A DNA stretch of 64,000 nt. Origin: RGIG8748 sp045544515. GTDB lineage: Bacteria; Bacillota; Clostridia; UMGS1810. Shown piece by piece: positions 24,568 through 33,607 of the stretch; positions within the stretch are counted from its first letter, which is position 1, and each line of letters opens with the position of its first letter. A program made the position numbers and the translations under genes. Where the stretch lies: positions 179,714 to 243,713 of the forward strand of contig JAZPZD010000002.1 of the NCBI GenBank assembly GCA_045544515.1, read 5' to 3'. The notes under the pieces were generated by a model. That model ran no database searches. It was not told the DNA's origin and saw nothing but the letters and a program-made list of their open reading frames with translations.

Positions 24568-26398
24568 AGCACACACCGCCTTTGAATGAGCTTGCACCGC
24601 AAGAAGAACACTTTTCTCTGCAGTTGGGGGTAACCTCGGCTCTCTTAGCACGCTTTGCCTCTTCTATAAGGAAGCTCTTTTTAACCCCTACATCTATCAT
24701 ATCCCAGGGCAGAATTTCGTCAAAATCCCTTTGCCTTGTATAGAAGTCAACATCCAGACCGCACTCGCCAAAGCACTCGAGCCATTTGTCCATATCAAAA
24801 AACTCACTCCATCCGTCAAAGCGGATGCCCTTTTTGTGTGCGGCAAGAAGAACATCAGCCAATCGTCTGTCGCCTCGTGCAAATACGCCCTCCAATATGC
24901 TAACGGGTGCCTCGTGGTAGTTGTACTTTACTCTCTTGCAGGTTATGGCGTCTTTTAGTGCCTTTTGTTTAACTCTCAAACTCTCCATAGTATCCTGCTT
25001 TGCCCATTGAAACGGTGTAAACGCCTTTGGCACGAATGACGAAACCGAAAGAGTGATATTAAGTCCGGGGGCTCTTTTGTCCTTGGGTATGTTCTGATAC
25101 ACTCTGTCTACCTTTTGTGCCAGGTCGGCTATACCGCATACATCTTCTATCGTTTCAAACGGAAGACCTATCATAAAGTAGAGCTTGATTTTACTGTATC
25201 CGCCCTCAAATGCCATCTTGGTGCTGCTCATCAGGTTTTCTTCGGTGATACCCTTGTTTATAACATCTCTCATACGCTGTGTGCCTGCCTCGGGGGCAAA
25301 GGTGAGAGAGCTTTTTCTTACTTTGGATATCTTGTCCATAAGCTCCATAGAAAAGCTGTCCAAACGAAGCGACGGCAGAGCAAGATTGACCTTGTCCTTT
25401 TCGGTAATTTCAAGCAGTCCGTCGGTTAGCTCTTTTAACTGTCTGTAATCCGAGGTAGAGAGCGAAGAAAGGCTGATTTCCTCATAGCCGGTGCTGTCGA
25501 TTAGTGCTTTTGCCTGCTTGATAAGTGTTTTGGCACTCTTTTCTCTCACAGGGCGGTAAATCTGCCCTGCCTGACAGAAGCGGCAGCCTCTTATACAACC
25601 TCTGAATACCTCAAGCATTATTCTGTCGTGGATAATCTCCACAAAAGGAACCACAAATTTGTCGGGATAAAACACATTATCAAGGTCCTCGACCACTCTC
25701 TTTTTGACCGTCTTGGGTACGAAATCATACAACGGCCTTATTTCCTTTACTGTGCCGTTTTCGTTGTAGGAAACATCGTAGTAGCTCGGAACATATATAC
25801 CCGGTATTTGAGATACCATCTTTAAAAACTCTTCTCGGGGCAGGTTTGCCTTTTTCCATTTGGCATATACATCCATACACTCGTTCATCATTTCCTCGCC
25901 CTCGCCAAGCTGGAAGAAGTCCGCAAAAGGTGCCAGACACTCGGCAGAATAAGCACAAGGCCCGCCCATCATTACAAAGGGGTCGCCCTCTTTTCTGTCT
26001 TTTTGCAAGAGGGGTATCCCTGCCAGATCAAGCATATTTAATATATTGGAATAGCTCATCTCGTACTGGAGAGTAAACGCCGCAAAGTCAAATGTGCTGA
26101 CAGGCTCCATACTCTCAAGACCATATAGAGGGATGTTGTTTTTTCTCATTTGGTCTTCCATATCCACCCAGGGCGCAAAAACTCTCTCGCACCAGGTGTC
26201 CTCTCTCTCGTTAAGAAGAGAATAGAGGATTTTCATACCCAGGTGGCTCATGCCCACCTCGTAGGTATCTGCAAAGCAAAACGCAACCCTGATATCTACC
26301 TCGTCTTTGTTTTTTATTACACTGTTTAACTCTCCGCCTGTGTATCGGGCGGGTTTCTCCACAAGGGGAAGTATGTTTTCTATCTTTTTTCGTAGCAT
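24560..26398 (-). CDS. TIGR03960-type B12-binding-like radical SAM protein
   Basis: Iron-sulfur enzyme of 612 residues. The N-terminal part (about 30-200) is a B12-binding-like fold with YEVGMSHLGMKILY. The radical SAM core holds the [4Fe-4S] motif CIRGCRFC (about 268-275). Two further cysteines cluster near the C-terminus (NCREKCSSCG). It is the partner of the overlapping TIGR03936 gene. In many Clostridia the pair precedes RNase G and rplU; here ligA follows. The substrate is unknown. Confidence 0.88.
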   Translation of the reverse strand: MLRKKIENILPLVEKPARYTGGELNSVIKNKDEVDIRVAFCFADTYEVGMSHLGMKILYSLLNEREDTWCERVFAPWVDMEDQMRKNNIPLYGLESMEPVSTFDFAAFTLQYEMSYSNILNMLDLAGIPLLQKDRKEGDPFVMMGGPCAYSAECLAPFADFFQLGEGEEMMNECMDVYAKWKKANLPREEFLKMVSQIPGIYVPSYYDVSYNENGTVKEIRPLYDFVPKTVKKRVVEDLDNVFYPDKFVVPFVEIIHDRIMLEVFRGCIRGCRFCQAGQIYRPVREKSAKTLIKQAKALIDSTGYEEISLSSLSTSDYRQLKELTDGLLEITEKDKVNLALPSLRLDSFSMELMDKISKVRKSSLTFAPEAGTQRMRDVINKGITEENLMSSTKMAFEGGYSKIKLYFMIGLPFETIEDVCGIADLAQKVDRVYQNIPKDKRAPGLNITLSVSSFVPKAFTPFQWAKQDTMESLRVKQKALKDAITCKRVKYNYHEAPVSILEGVFARGDRRLADVLLAAHKKGIRFDGWSEFFDMDKWLECFGECGLDVDFYTRQRDFDEILPWDMIDVGVKKSFLIEEAKRAKRAEVTPNCREKCSSCGASSFKGGVCYE

Positions 26399-26431
26399 TA
26401 TATTAATTCCTTTCGGATATTCTCACCTTAT

Positions 26432-26460
26432 ATAATACTACAAAAATTAAAATTTTTCAA
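26432..26460 (-). promoter_or_regulatory. Promoter of the radical SAM-ligA cluster
   Basis: Minus strand: TTGAAA (26455-26460), 17-base spacer, TATTAT (26432-26437). The -35 lies inside the last codons of spoIVFB. Confidence 0.6.
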
Positions 26461-27283
26461 TACATTCTCCCACAGTAATCATAGCATTTTTGAGCACACA
26501 TTGTATCAGCCTTTTCTGCGTCACCTTGCCGATACATTTGCCGTTTTTTGTAACACAGAACTCCACCGTATGTGTGGGGCTTATAACCTCTGCAAGACAT
26601 ATGGCGTGGCTGCCTGCATCGACCTTTATTTTTTTGATATTGGCGTTTGACTTTGCCTCACCCGTAAACACCCGCTTTTTTATACATATGGCAAGGGTCC
26701 GTTCGTGAATGAGGTTAAAAAGTATAAACAAGCCCGCCGCAAGATACGAAAAATTGTACCCCGTTTCAAACGCAAGGAAAATGCCAAAAGCAAAAATCAA
26801 AGTTCCTATAAAAGCCGTTATCCTTATTGCGTAGGTGTAACCCCTCACAAAGCCAAAGTGTGAGGACAAAATCGACTTTAGTATCACACCGCCGTCCAAG
26901 GGAAGTGCAGGTATCAGGTTTAAAAAACCGTTTGCAAAATTGGCAAGGGCAAAAACCTCTGCCGCCTGCACGCCAAATAGCCTTTCTGCAACGGGACAAA
27001 GGGATAACAGGACAAAATTAAACATAGGCCCTGCCAAAGACACAGCCGCCTGACACAAAGGCTCGTTTATAAGAGGAACATCTGCCGTAACTCCCCAGGG
27101 AAGTGCCCTTACACCCAGAACCTTGATTTTCAAAAAACGGCATACGGCGATGTGTGCCGCCTCGTGCAAAACAACGGCAAAACCCACCGCCAAAACGCTC
27201 TCTGCCGAAAAGAGCAAAAAACACACAAAGATTACACAGCCAAACACAATGCAGGGTCTTGGACTTCGCCTAAAAATCAACAT
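26447..27283 (-). CDS. spoIVFB: Site-2 intramembrane metalloprotease (SpoIVFB-like)
   Basis: Polytopic M50 protease of 278 residues. HEAAH (zinc ligands and catalytic Glu, in VLHEAAHIAVC) and the third-ligand motif NLIPALPLDGG are both intact. The C-terminal 85 residues are soluble and have the position of the CBS-like domain of SpoIVFB. In B. subtilis this enzyme cleaves pro-sigma-K in the mother cell. It overlaps the upstream SpoIVFA-like gene by 14 bases, the canonical spoIVFA-spoIVFB arrangement. Confidence 0.88.
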   Translation of the reverse strand: MLIFRRSPRPCIVFGCVIFVCFLLFSAESVLAVGFAVVLHEAAHIAVCRFLKIKVLGVRALPWGVTADVPLINEPLCQAAVSLAGPMFNFVLLSLCPVAERLFGVQAAEVFALANFANGFLNLIPALPLDGGVILKSILSSHFGFVRGYTYAIRITAFIGTLIFAFGIFLAFETGYNFSYLAAGLFILFNLIHERTLAICIKKRVFTGEAKSNANIKKIKVDAGSHAICLAEVISPTHTVEFCVTKNGKCIGKVTQKRLIQCVLKNAMITVGECIEKF

Positions 27284-28067
27284 ATTGCTCGGGGTTCACA
27301 CTCTTTCCGTCTATTTTGATTTCAAAATGCAGATGCGGCCCTGTGGATATGCCAGTTGAGCCCACCTCGCCGACCTTGATAAGAGGCGAAACATACTCGC
27401 CCTCTGTAACACACACGCTGTCAAGATGTGCATATACTGTGGTAATTCCATCCCCGTGGTCTGCCACTGCATAGTAGCCGTTGGCGTTGTCATAGCCTGT
27501 GGCGGTGATGTGGCCCGGGTATGCCGCAACCACCGTGTCGCCTCTGTCTGCGGCTATGTCCACACCTGTGTGCAGGTTGTCATTTTTGGTTATGGGGTGC
27601 TCCCTCTCTCCAAAGGGCGAAGATAGTCTGCCGTTTTTTACAGGTTTTGTCCACACAAAGACTTCTTCTGTCTCTTGGGTATCGATTTCTCGTGGGCTTT
27701 GGTCTTTTTTTTGCTCTTTGGTTTCCTTTGCCTTAACAGAGGGATTTATCTTTGGCTCATCTTCGATGCCGAGGGATTTTTCTGCTTTTTTTACAAGTGC
27801 CGTATACGAAGACACCGCATTGTATGAGCCTGTCTTTACGGCATAGATGCCCTTTTTGGCAAGGGAAGACCACTCTCGGAGAGCGTAGGTTTTGTTTAGT
27901 GCGTATTTTATTTTCTGATGCGGACAAAACTCAAAAAAAGAGAAAATAATACCCAAAGAAACCAAACCTGCCGACACTATGCAACGCACAAGTGCCTTTT
28001 TTTCGTACGGTATTTTTTCTTTGGGTGTTTTTAATGTATATTTTGTTTTTTGGTATCTTGGAAACAT
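27270..28067 (-). CDS. spoIVFA: SpoIVFA-like membrane protein with LytM (M23) domain
   Basis: 265 residues: a cytoplasmic N-terminus, one membrane segment (about 30-50), a polar linker, and a C-terminal LytM domain (about 145-265). Zinc-ligand motifs HTGVD and GPHLHFEIK are present, so it may be an active peptidase. Overlap with spoIVFB strongly supports SpoIVFA, the scaffold cleaved by SpoIVB and CtpB. SpoIIQ has a similar layout, but its gene is not usually coupled to an M50 protease. Start at 28067 has AAAGGA about 10 bases upstream. Confidence 0.8.
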   Translation of the reverse strand: MFPRYQKTKYTLKTPKEKIPYEKKALVRCIVSAGLVSLGIIFSFFEFCPHQKIKYALNKTYALREWSSLAKKGIYAVKTGSYNAVSSYTALVKKAEKSLGIEDEPKINPSVKAKETKEQKKDQSPREIDTQETEEVFVWTKPVKNGRLSSPFGEREHPITKNDNLHTGVDIAADRGDTVVAAYPGHITATGYDNANGYYAVADHGDGITTVYAHLDSVCVTEGEYVSPLIKVGEVGSTGISTGPHLHFEIKIDGKSVNPEQYVDF

Positions 28068-28114
28068 CACACTCACATCCTTTTTTATATGTGTATGTGA
28101 TAAATTCCAAAAAA

Positions 28115-28792
28115 TCACTCTATCTCGTTAGTAATCTTGTTGTTTATCTCCTGCATTCTGAAATCCGCCTCGGTGATAAGGTCAGCGCATTCTTTGAGCT
28201 CGAGTGCTATCTTCTCGGCGTTTTGCACATCTTTTTTGTACTTCATAGTGTGCTCCAACGACGCCCAGAAGTCCATCGCAATGGTCCTAAGCTGCACCTC
28301 CACCTTGATATTCTGCTTGACACTCGAAAAGAAAACAGGCACTTCTACTATCATATGATAGCTGCGGTAGCCGTTTGGCTTGGGGTTTTGGATGTAATCC
28401 TTTACTTCGAGCACGGTGATATCATCCTGACCCGAAAACATCTGTGCTATTTTGTATATGTCGTTTATAAATGAGCAGATTACCCTTACGCCTGCGACAT
28501 CATTTAAGTTTTCCATTATTGACCCGATATCCACGGGCAAATTACGCCTCAAGAGCTTGTTTACTATGCTTTCGGGCTTTTTGACGCGGCTTTTTATCAT
28601 TTCTATGGGGTTGCGGTTGCTCGATGCGGAAAGCTCGTCGTTTAGCACCTCAAACTTTGTCCGCACTTCTTTTATGGCACAGTTGTACATCATCATAACA
28701 GACTGAAAGTTATTTATTTTTTGCAGTGCCTCCTGTGCCCCTACATCTACCACAAGGCGTTCAGGAAAGCTCTTTTGAAGTTCGTTTTCCAT
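28115..28792 (-). CDS. Small alarmone synthetase ((p)ppGpp synthetase, RelA/SpoT domain)
   Basis: Single-domain synthetase of 225 residues (RelP/RelQ size) that would make (p)ppGpp from ATP and GDP/GTP. Conserved motifs include DVAGVRVICSF, KDYIQNPKPNGYRSYH and the EVQLRT segment with FWASLEH. No hydrolase, TGS or ACT domain is present. The start at 28792 is one base after the TGA of the deaminase gene with no good ribosome binding site of its own, so translation is probably coupled. Cluster: nadK-argR-recN-deaminase-this gene-spoIVFA-spoIVFB. Confidence 0.88.
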   Translation of the reverse strand: MENELQKSFPERLVVDVGAQEALQKINNFQSVMMMYNCAIKEVRTKFEVLNDELSASSNRNPIEMIKSRVKKPESIVNKLLRRNLPVDIGSIMENLNDVAGVRVICSFINDIYKIAQMFSGQDDITVLEVKDYIQNPKPNGYRSYHMIVEVPVFFSSVKQNIKVEVQLRTIAMDFWASLEHTMKYKKDVQNAEKIALELKECADLITEADFRMQEINNKITNEIE

Positions 28793-28793
28793 A

Positions 28794-29291
28794 TCAATAC
28801 CCAAACTGACCGTCAAGCGAGTCATCATTTTCTATCCATTCGCTTACGGAGATTACCTTAAATTCGTCTTTGTTAAGCCTTACTACAACCTCTTTGATGC
28901 CTGCGTTTATAATCATCCTCTTGCACATAGCACAGGACGATGCGTTTTCTACAATTTCCTTGGTTTCAAAATCCTTGCCCACAAGGTACATAGTAGAGCC
29001 CAGCATCTCCTTACGCGATGCACTTATTATGGCATTTGCCTCGCTGTGAACAGAACGGCACATTTCGTAGCGTTCGCCTCTGGGGATGCCCAGCTTTTGT
29101 CTCTGGCAGTATCCCAGATCCAGACAGTTCTTTCTGCCTCGGGGTGCACCTGTGTAGCCTGTGGAAATAATCTCGTCGTTGTTTACAATTATGGCACCGT
29201 AGTTTCTTCTTAAACAAGTGCCTCTTTCAAGTACGGTTTCTGCAATATCCAGGTAGTAATTGTGTTTGTCTCTTCTTAAGTTTTCACTCAT
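28794..29291 (-). CDS. dCMP deaminase family protein (ComEB-like)
   Basis: Zinc deaminase of 165 residues, probably dCMP to dUMP. The first zinc ligand and catalytic Glu are in HSEANAI; the two cysteines in SSCAMCKRM. The usual Pro of PCxxC is Ser here. It overlaps recN by 4 bases (ATGA) and is preceded by AAGGAG within recN. Other deoxycytidylate-family deaminases cannot be excluded. Confidence 0.85.
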   Translation of the reverse strand: MSENLRRDKHNYYLDIAETVLERGTCLRRNYGAIIVNNDEIISTGYTGAPRGRKNCLDLGYCQRQKLGIPRGERYEMCRSVHSEANAIISASRKEMLGSTMYLVGKDFETKEIVENASSCAMCKRMIINAGIKEVVVRLNKDEFKVISVSEWIENDDSLDGQFGY

Positions 29292-30973
29292 TGGTTTTTC
29301 TCCTTTTTTGCAAGTTCTATTAACTCACACGCATTTTGCAGGGCGGCATCTGTAATGGAAGCACCGCCAAGTGTGCGTGCAATCTCTCTTATTCGCTCTT
29401 CTTCTTTCATAAGATGGACAAATGTCTTGGTCCTTTCGCCGTCGGTCTTTTTTTCTATAAGATAATGGCTGTCTGCCATTGCGGCAATCTGCGGAAGATG
29501 TGTTATACATATAACCTGCGAAAAGCGGGATGTCCTGTACAGTCTTTCGGCAATCTTCTGTGCGGCAAGACCGCTTACACCGGTGTCTATTTCGTCAAAT
29601 ATGAGGGCCTCTTCGTCTGTCGTATCTGCAAGGGCACCCTTTATGGCAAGCATTATTCGGGAAAGCTCACCGCCCGATGCAATCCTGGACAGCGGCTTTG
29701 CATCCTCGCCCGCATTGGTGGAAATCAAAAATTCCACACTGTCCTTGCCGTCGCCTTTGTACTCGGTTTCTTTGAAATCCACGCTGATTACCACCTTTGG
29801 CATACAAAGCTCCGCAAGCGACGCCATAACCTCGCTGCAAAGAGAAGCGGCACTTTCTTTTCGGATAGCCGAAAGGGTATCTGCTGCAGTTTCTCTCTTT
29901 TGGGATATTATTTCAAGTCTCTCGGTGAGCTCTCTTTTGCTGCGGTCAGTTAAGTTGATATTGTCGAGTTCATCTTGCATATCGTCTCTTTTTTTAAGAA
30001 TAGCCTCTATAGACTGGCCGTATTTCATCTTAAGTGTTTGCAAAAGGTCAAGCCTGTCATCTATTTCGTCGAGCTTGTCCGACGCAAATTCCAGACTGTC
30101 GGAGTAACCTTTTAAAAATCTTGCACTCTCTTTTAATGTGTCCTGTGCATCGGCTAAAGAAGAATAGACCTCTTCTATGCCTGCATCAAAGCCCGTCACA
30201 GCCTCTATCGCCTTTAACGCCCCCGAGAGTGTATCGTAGGCACTTTGACCCATTGATGTGCCCTCGTACAAAAGTGTGTACGCCTTGCTTGTAGCCTCGG
30301 CTATTTTGTAGGAATTTTCTATGACCGCTTTTTTCTTTTTGAGTTCTTCGTCCTCGCCTATTGTAAGCGATGCCATATCTATTTCCTCTATCTGATATGT
30401 AAGAAGTTCTATACGCCTTTGCATATCTTTGGCATCCTCACAGATGCTTTCGAGTTGCGTATTTATCTCTTTGTATTGCTTGTGGTACTGTATATATTCA
30501 TCTTTTGCTTTGGCAAGAGTGTCCCCGCCGTAGCTATCCAAAAAGCCTATGTGGTTTTTGCTCTGCAAAAGGCTGGTATTGTCGTGCTGACCGTGAATTG
30601 CAACAAGGTGCTCGCCTGCCTGCTTTAGCATACCCAGGGTTACGGGGGCACCGTTTATTCTGATACTGCCTTTGCCGTCGCGGTCAATCTCTCTTGTAAC
30701 AAGCATCTCGCCGTCTATATCCATACCCAGTATGTCCGTAAGCTTCTCTGCACAAAGGGGCGATACATCAAAGAGGGCATCCACCCTCGCCTTTTCCTCG
30801 CCTGTGCGGATGATATCCTTTTGGGCTCTTTCGCCTTTCACAAGGTTAATCGAGTCTATGATTATGGATTTACCCGCACCGGTTTCACCTGTCAGTATGT
30901 TAAAACCGTCCGACAAATCTATATTAACATTTTCTATAACTGCTATGTTTTTTATAGACAGGGTCTTTAGCAT
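29288..30973 (-). CDS. recN: DNA repair protein RecN
   Basis: SMC-like ATPase of 561 residues acting at double-strand breaks. Walker A is ILTGETGAGKSIIID near 27-41, coiled-coil arms occupy about 150-370, the signature is IASGGELSRIMLAIK, and Walker B is ALIFDEIDTGVSG. Part of nadK-argR-recN, the conserved Firmicutes order normally followed by spoIVB and spo0A; here a deaminase follows and spoIVB lies about 4 kb away on the other strand. Confidence 0.97.
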   Translation of the reverse strand: MLKTLSIKNIAVIENVNIDLSDGFNILTGETGAGKSIIIDSINLVKGERAQKDIIRTGEEKARVDALFDVSPLCAEKLTDILGMDIDGEMLVTREIDRDGKGSIRINGAPVTLGMLKQAGEHLVAIHGQHDNTSLLQSKNHIGFLDSYGGDTLAKAKDEYIQYHKQYKEINTQLESICEDAKDMQRRIELLTYQIEEIDMASLTIGEDEELKKKKAVIENSYKIAEATSKAYTLLYEGTSMGQSAYDTLSGALKAIEAVTGFDAGIEEVYSSLADAQDTLKESARFLKGYSDSLEFASDKLDEIDDRLDLLQTLKMKYGQSIEAILKKRDDMQDELDNINLTDRSKRELTERLEIISQKRETAADTLSAIRKESAASLCSEVMASLAELCMPKVVISVDFKETEYKGDGKDSVEFLISTNAGEDAKPLSRIASGGELSRIMLAIKGALADTTDEEALIFDEIDTGVSGLAAQKIAERLYRTSRFSQVICITHLPQIAAMADSHYLIEKKTDGERTKTFVHLMKEEERIREIARTLGGASITDAALQNACELIELAKKEKNQ

Positions 30974-30982
30974 AAATACACC

Positions 30983-31435
30983 TCAAATGATATATTTTTT
31001 GAGCTTTTGCGATAGCATCTTTGCGTTTCTCTCGTTGCGGACAACTATCATCACAGTATCATCTCCTGCAATGGAGCCTACTATTTCTTCGGGTACGAGA
31101 GTTTCCACAGCGTATGCCACCGCCTGTGCGGCACCTGTGATTGTCTTTAGTACCACTATGTTTACCGCATAGTCCGCACCTGTGAGGCACTCGCCCAGAA
31201 CCTTGCGGAGCTTTGCGGAGTTGTCGCCTTCGGTTTTGTTTGAAATTGTGTACTTGTAGGTGCCGTCGTTTAAGAGCACCTTCAGGATTTTAAGTTCCTG
31301 CAAATCTCTCGAGGTTGTTGCCTGTGTTACATCGTAGCCCTCGGCTATGAGAAGATTTGTAAGGTCTGTCTGGGTAGAGATATTCTTTGAGCCTATAAGT
31401 TCAAGTATCTTTCTCTGTCTGTCGGCTTTAGTCAT
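30983..31435 (-). CDS. argR: Arginine repressor ArgR
   Basis: 150 residues: an N-terminal winged helix (KADRQRKILELI, then QATTSRDLQELKILKV) and a C-terminal hexamerisation/arginine-binding domain with GSIAGDDTVMIVVR. It controls arginine metabolism genes, none of which lie in the window. The start at 31435 overlaps the end of nadK by 8 bases; recN begins 9 bases after its stop. Confidence 0.96.
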   Translation of the reverse strand: MTKADRQRKILELIGSKNISTQTDLTNLLIAEGYDVTQATTSRDLQELKILKVLLNDGTYKYTISNKTEGDNSAKLRKVLGECLTGADYAVNIVVLKTITGAAQAVAYAVETLVPEEIVGSIAGDDTVMIVVRNERNAKMLSQKLKKYII

Positions 31436-32270
31436 CTTTTTTCTCCTGCTTCTGAGTTATTTTTTTTAGGGACATTACCTCGTAGAGGGTTCTTTGGTGC
31501 ACCTTGATGATTGACGCCCTGTGTTTGCTTGTTCTTATTTCTATTACATCTTCGCGGTTTAATTCCACGCCCCGCTGACCGTCGCCGGTAAGCAAGAGGC
31601 TACCCGAAAAGCTGTCGTCAAACTCAACCCGTATGGTCTTGTGGCTGGGGACAACCACAGAGGTATCAAAATTGGAATGCGGGCAGATGGGTGTAATTAC
31701 CGAGCACTCAAGACTGGTATCGATTATGGGGCCGCCTGCACTAAGGTTGTATCCGGTACTGCCGGTAGGAGTGGAAAATATAACCCCGTCTCCCGAAAAG
31801 TTGCTCACAAAGCTCCTATCCACATACACATTGGCAGAGACTATCCTTCGAAACGATGAGCACGAAACCACGAAGTCGTTTAGTGCATTTTCCTTGGCAT
31901 ATACCTTGCCCGAACGGATAACATCGGCTTCAAGCATAAGCCTTTTTTCTATGTGATATTCCCCGTTTATGAGAGCATCTACAGCATAATCTATTTCGCT
32001 TTTCTCCGCTTCGGCAAGGAAACCCAGCGTGCCCAGGTTGATGCCCAAAATGGGGACATCCTCAACCGCCGCATTCGATGCGCACGAAAGGATTGTACCG
32101 TCGCCGCCGAGGATTATTGCCGCATCGGCGCCCACTATGGCGGGCAGAATGTCGCTTTCAGCATCGGCAACACGCACACTGTACACGCCTTGGAGGCGGT
32201 CTGTGATACGGTTGGTATATGTAAGGTCTTTGTCTTTTTGGCTGTTTGTAATTATGGCTATATTCTTCAT
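31428..32270 (-). CDS. nadK: NAD kinase
   Basis: Phosphorylates NAD to NADP. 280 residues with ILGGDGTILSCAS (the GGDGT motif), NLGTLGFLAEAE and PTGSTGYNLSAGGPI. The ATG at 32270 follows GGAGAG; ten further codons upstream are open but lack a site. First gene of nadK-argR-recN, with its own promoter at 32309-32337. Confidence 0.96.
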   Translation of the reverse strand: MKNIAIITNSQKDKDLTYTNRITDRLQGVYSVRVADAESDILPAIVGADAAIILGGDGTILSCASNAAVEDVPILGINLGTLGFLAEAEKSEIDYAVDALINGEYHIEKRLMLEADVIRSGKVYAKENALNDFVVSCSSFRRIVSANVYVDRSFVSNFSGDGVIFSTPTGSTGYNLSAGGPIIDTSLECSVITPICPHSNFDTSVVVPSHKTIRVEFDDSFSGSLLLTGDGQRGVELNREDVIEIRTSKHRASIIKVHQRTLYEVMSLKKITQKQEKKDD

Positions 32271-32308
32271 AGTTATCTCTCCGTTTTTTAGAAAGAGCAT
32301 TATGTATA

Positions 32309-32337
32309 ATTATACACTTAATTTGTGCAAAAGTCAA
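32309..32337 (-). promoter_or_regulatory. Promoter of nadK-argR-recN
   Basis: Minus strand: TTGACT (32332-32337), 17-base spacer, TATAAT (32309-32314). Divergent from the transporter promoter at 32346. Confidence 0.85.
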
Positions 32338-32355
32338 TTTTTATGTTGACTTTTG
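32328..32355. promoter_or_regulatory. Inverted repeat joining two divergent -35 elements
   Basis: 10-bp perfect arms 32328-32337 and 32346-32355, spaced by 8 bases. Each arm contains the -35 hexamer of one divergent promoter. It may be an operator seen by both promoters, or simply two similar -35 regions facing away from each other. Confidence 0.45.
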
Positions 32356-32374
32356 ACCTTTTAAATGTTATTAT
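32346..32374 (+). promoter_or_regulatory. Promoter of the MFS transporter gene
   Basis: TTGACT (32346-32351), 17-base spacer, TATTAT (32369-32374), 33 bases before the start codon. Confidence 0.75.
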
Positions 32375-32406
32375 GCGTAGAGAATTTGATTTGAGAGGAA
32401 TTTTTT

Positions 32407-33585
32407 ATGAAACTTACATACAAGCACACTCAAAAAGCCTGCTGCCTTGCATATGTAACAGGTGCTCTTGTAAATAACTTTGCCGCACTTTTGTATCTTA
32501 TGTTTCAAAAAAGTTTTGGTATTACGCTTTTTCAGATAGGATTTCTTATGGGGCTTAACTTCGGCATACAGATTTTTGTGGACCTTCTCGGTGCAAAATA
32601 TGCACAGCAATTAGGTTACAGACGCTGTGCTGTGGGGGCATTTGTATTTGCTTTTCTCGGACTTGTGATGCTGCCTCTTCTTACAGCTTTTATGCAAAAC
32701 AAGTTTGCCGCGATAGTTATCTCCATATCCTTTAGTGCAATAGGCAGCGGTATGCTCGAGGTAATAATAAGTCCCATCACCGAGGCTCTGCCCATCGGCG
32801 AAAAGGAAGCTGCTATGAGTATGCTCCACTCCTTTTACTGCTGGGGGTCGGTTCTTGTAATAGGTGTTTCTTCGCTGTTTTTTAAGCTTTTCGGTATGGA
32901 AAACTGGCGGATTATCACACTTATATGGGCTTTGCTGCCGCTATCCACACTTGTTATATTTCTCATTGTTCCTATCCGCACACTGCCTTCGTCCCATTCG
33001 GGATTTAAAGGTATATTGTCCTCCAAGGGCTTTTTGATATTTTTAATTCTTATGATGTGCTCGGGTGCAGGCGAAATCGCCATGTCGCAGTGGGCATCGT
33101 ACTTTGCCGAAGATGCGCTCAAGGTTTCCAAGACTGTGGGCGACCTCATGGGGCCGTGCCTTTTTGCAGTGTTTATGGGTATTGGCAGAGTGGGTTATGC
33201 ACTTTTTTCGGACAAAATCAACTTAAAAGCATATCTCAAAATCAGCTCTTTGGGATGCCTAATTACCTATCTTGTGACTGCTATTAGTCCAAATCCGTAT
33301 CTGTCGCTCGCAGGGTGTGCGTTTACGGGGCTTTTTGTAGCGATTGCCTGGCCAGGTGTATTAAGTCTTGCATCGCAGTACAACCCAAAAGGCGGAACAG
33401 GTATGTTTGCCCTGCTTGCACTCGCAGGTGATGTGGGCTGTACACTTGGTCCGCAGATAGTGGTGCTCGGTGCATCCAAAATTAATGTTTTGTCATCGCC
33501 GATACATTCGGGGCTTTTGCTTTCGGCAGTGTTTCCGATGATAATGATAATAAGTATATCTTTTTTAAAAGCCAAAAACAGCTGA
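32407..33585 (+). CDS. MFS transporter
   Basis: Polytopic membrane protein of 392 residues with about 12 hydrophobic segments in two halves, as in the major facilitator superfamily. Charged loops after helix 2 (GAKYAQQLGYRR) and the equivalent loop in the second half (FSDKINLKAYLK) mark the repeat. The order resembles FucP/sugar-type carriers, but I cannot assign a substrate. Single gene, GAGAGGA before the ATG, convergent with the deacetylase gene. Confidence 0.88.
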   Translation: MKLTYKHTQKACCLAYVTGALVNNFAALLYLMFQKSFGITLFQIGFLMGLNFGIQIFVDLLGAKYAQQLGYRRCAVGAFVFAFLGLVMLPLLTAFMQNKFAAIVISISFSAIGSGMLEVIISPITEALPIGEKEAAMSMLHSFYCWGSVLVIGVSSLFFKLFGMENWRIITLIWALLPLSTLVIFLIVPIRTLPSSHSGFKGILSSKGFLIFLILMMCSGAGEIAMSQWASYFAEDALKVSKTVGDLMGPCLFAVFMGIGRVGYALFSDKINLKAYLKISSLGCLITYLVTAISPNPYLSLAGCAFTGLFVAIAWPGVLSLASQYNPKGGTGMFALLALAGDVGCTLGPQIVVLGASKINVLSSPIHSGLLLSAVFPMIMIISISFLKAKNS

Positions 33586-33607
33586 GGATTTTTATCCTCA
33601 GCTGTTT
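33576..33607. terminator. Shared convergent terminator containing both stop codons
   Basis: A perfect 14-bp stem (33576-33589 with 33594-33607, loop TTTT). The stops of the transporter (33583-33585) and of the deacetylase (33598-33600) are both inside the stem. Confidence 0.85.
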
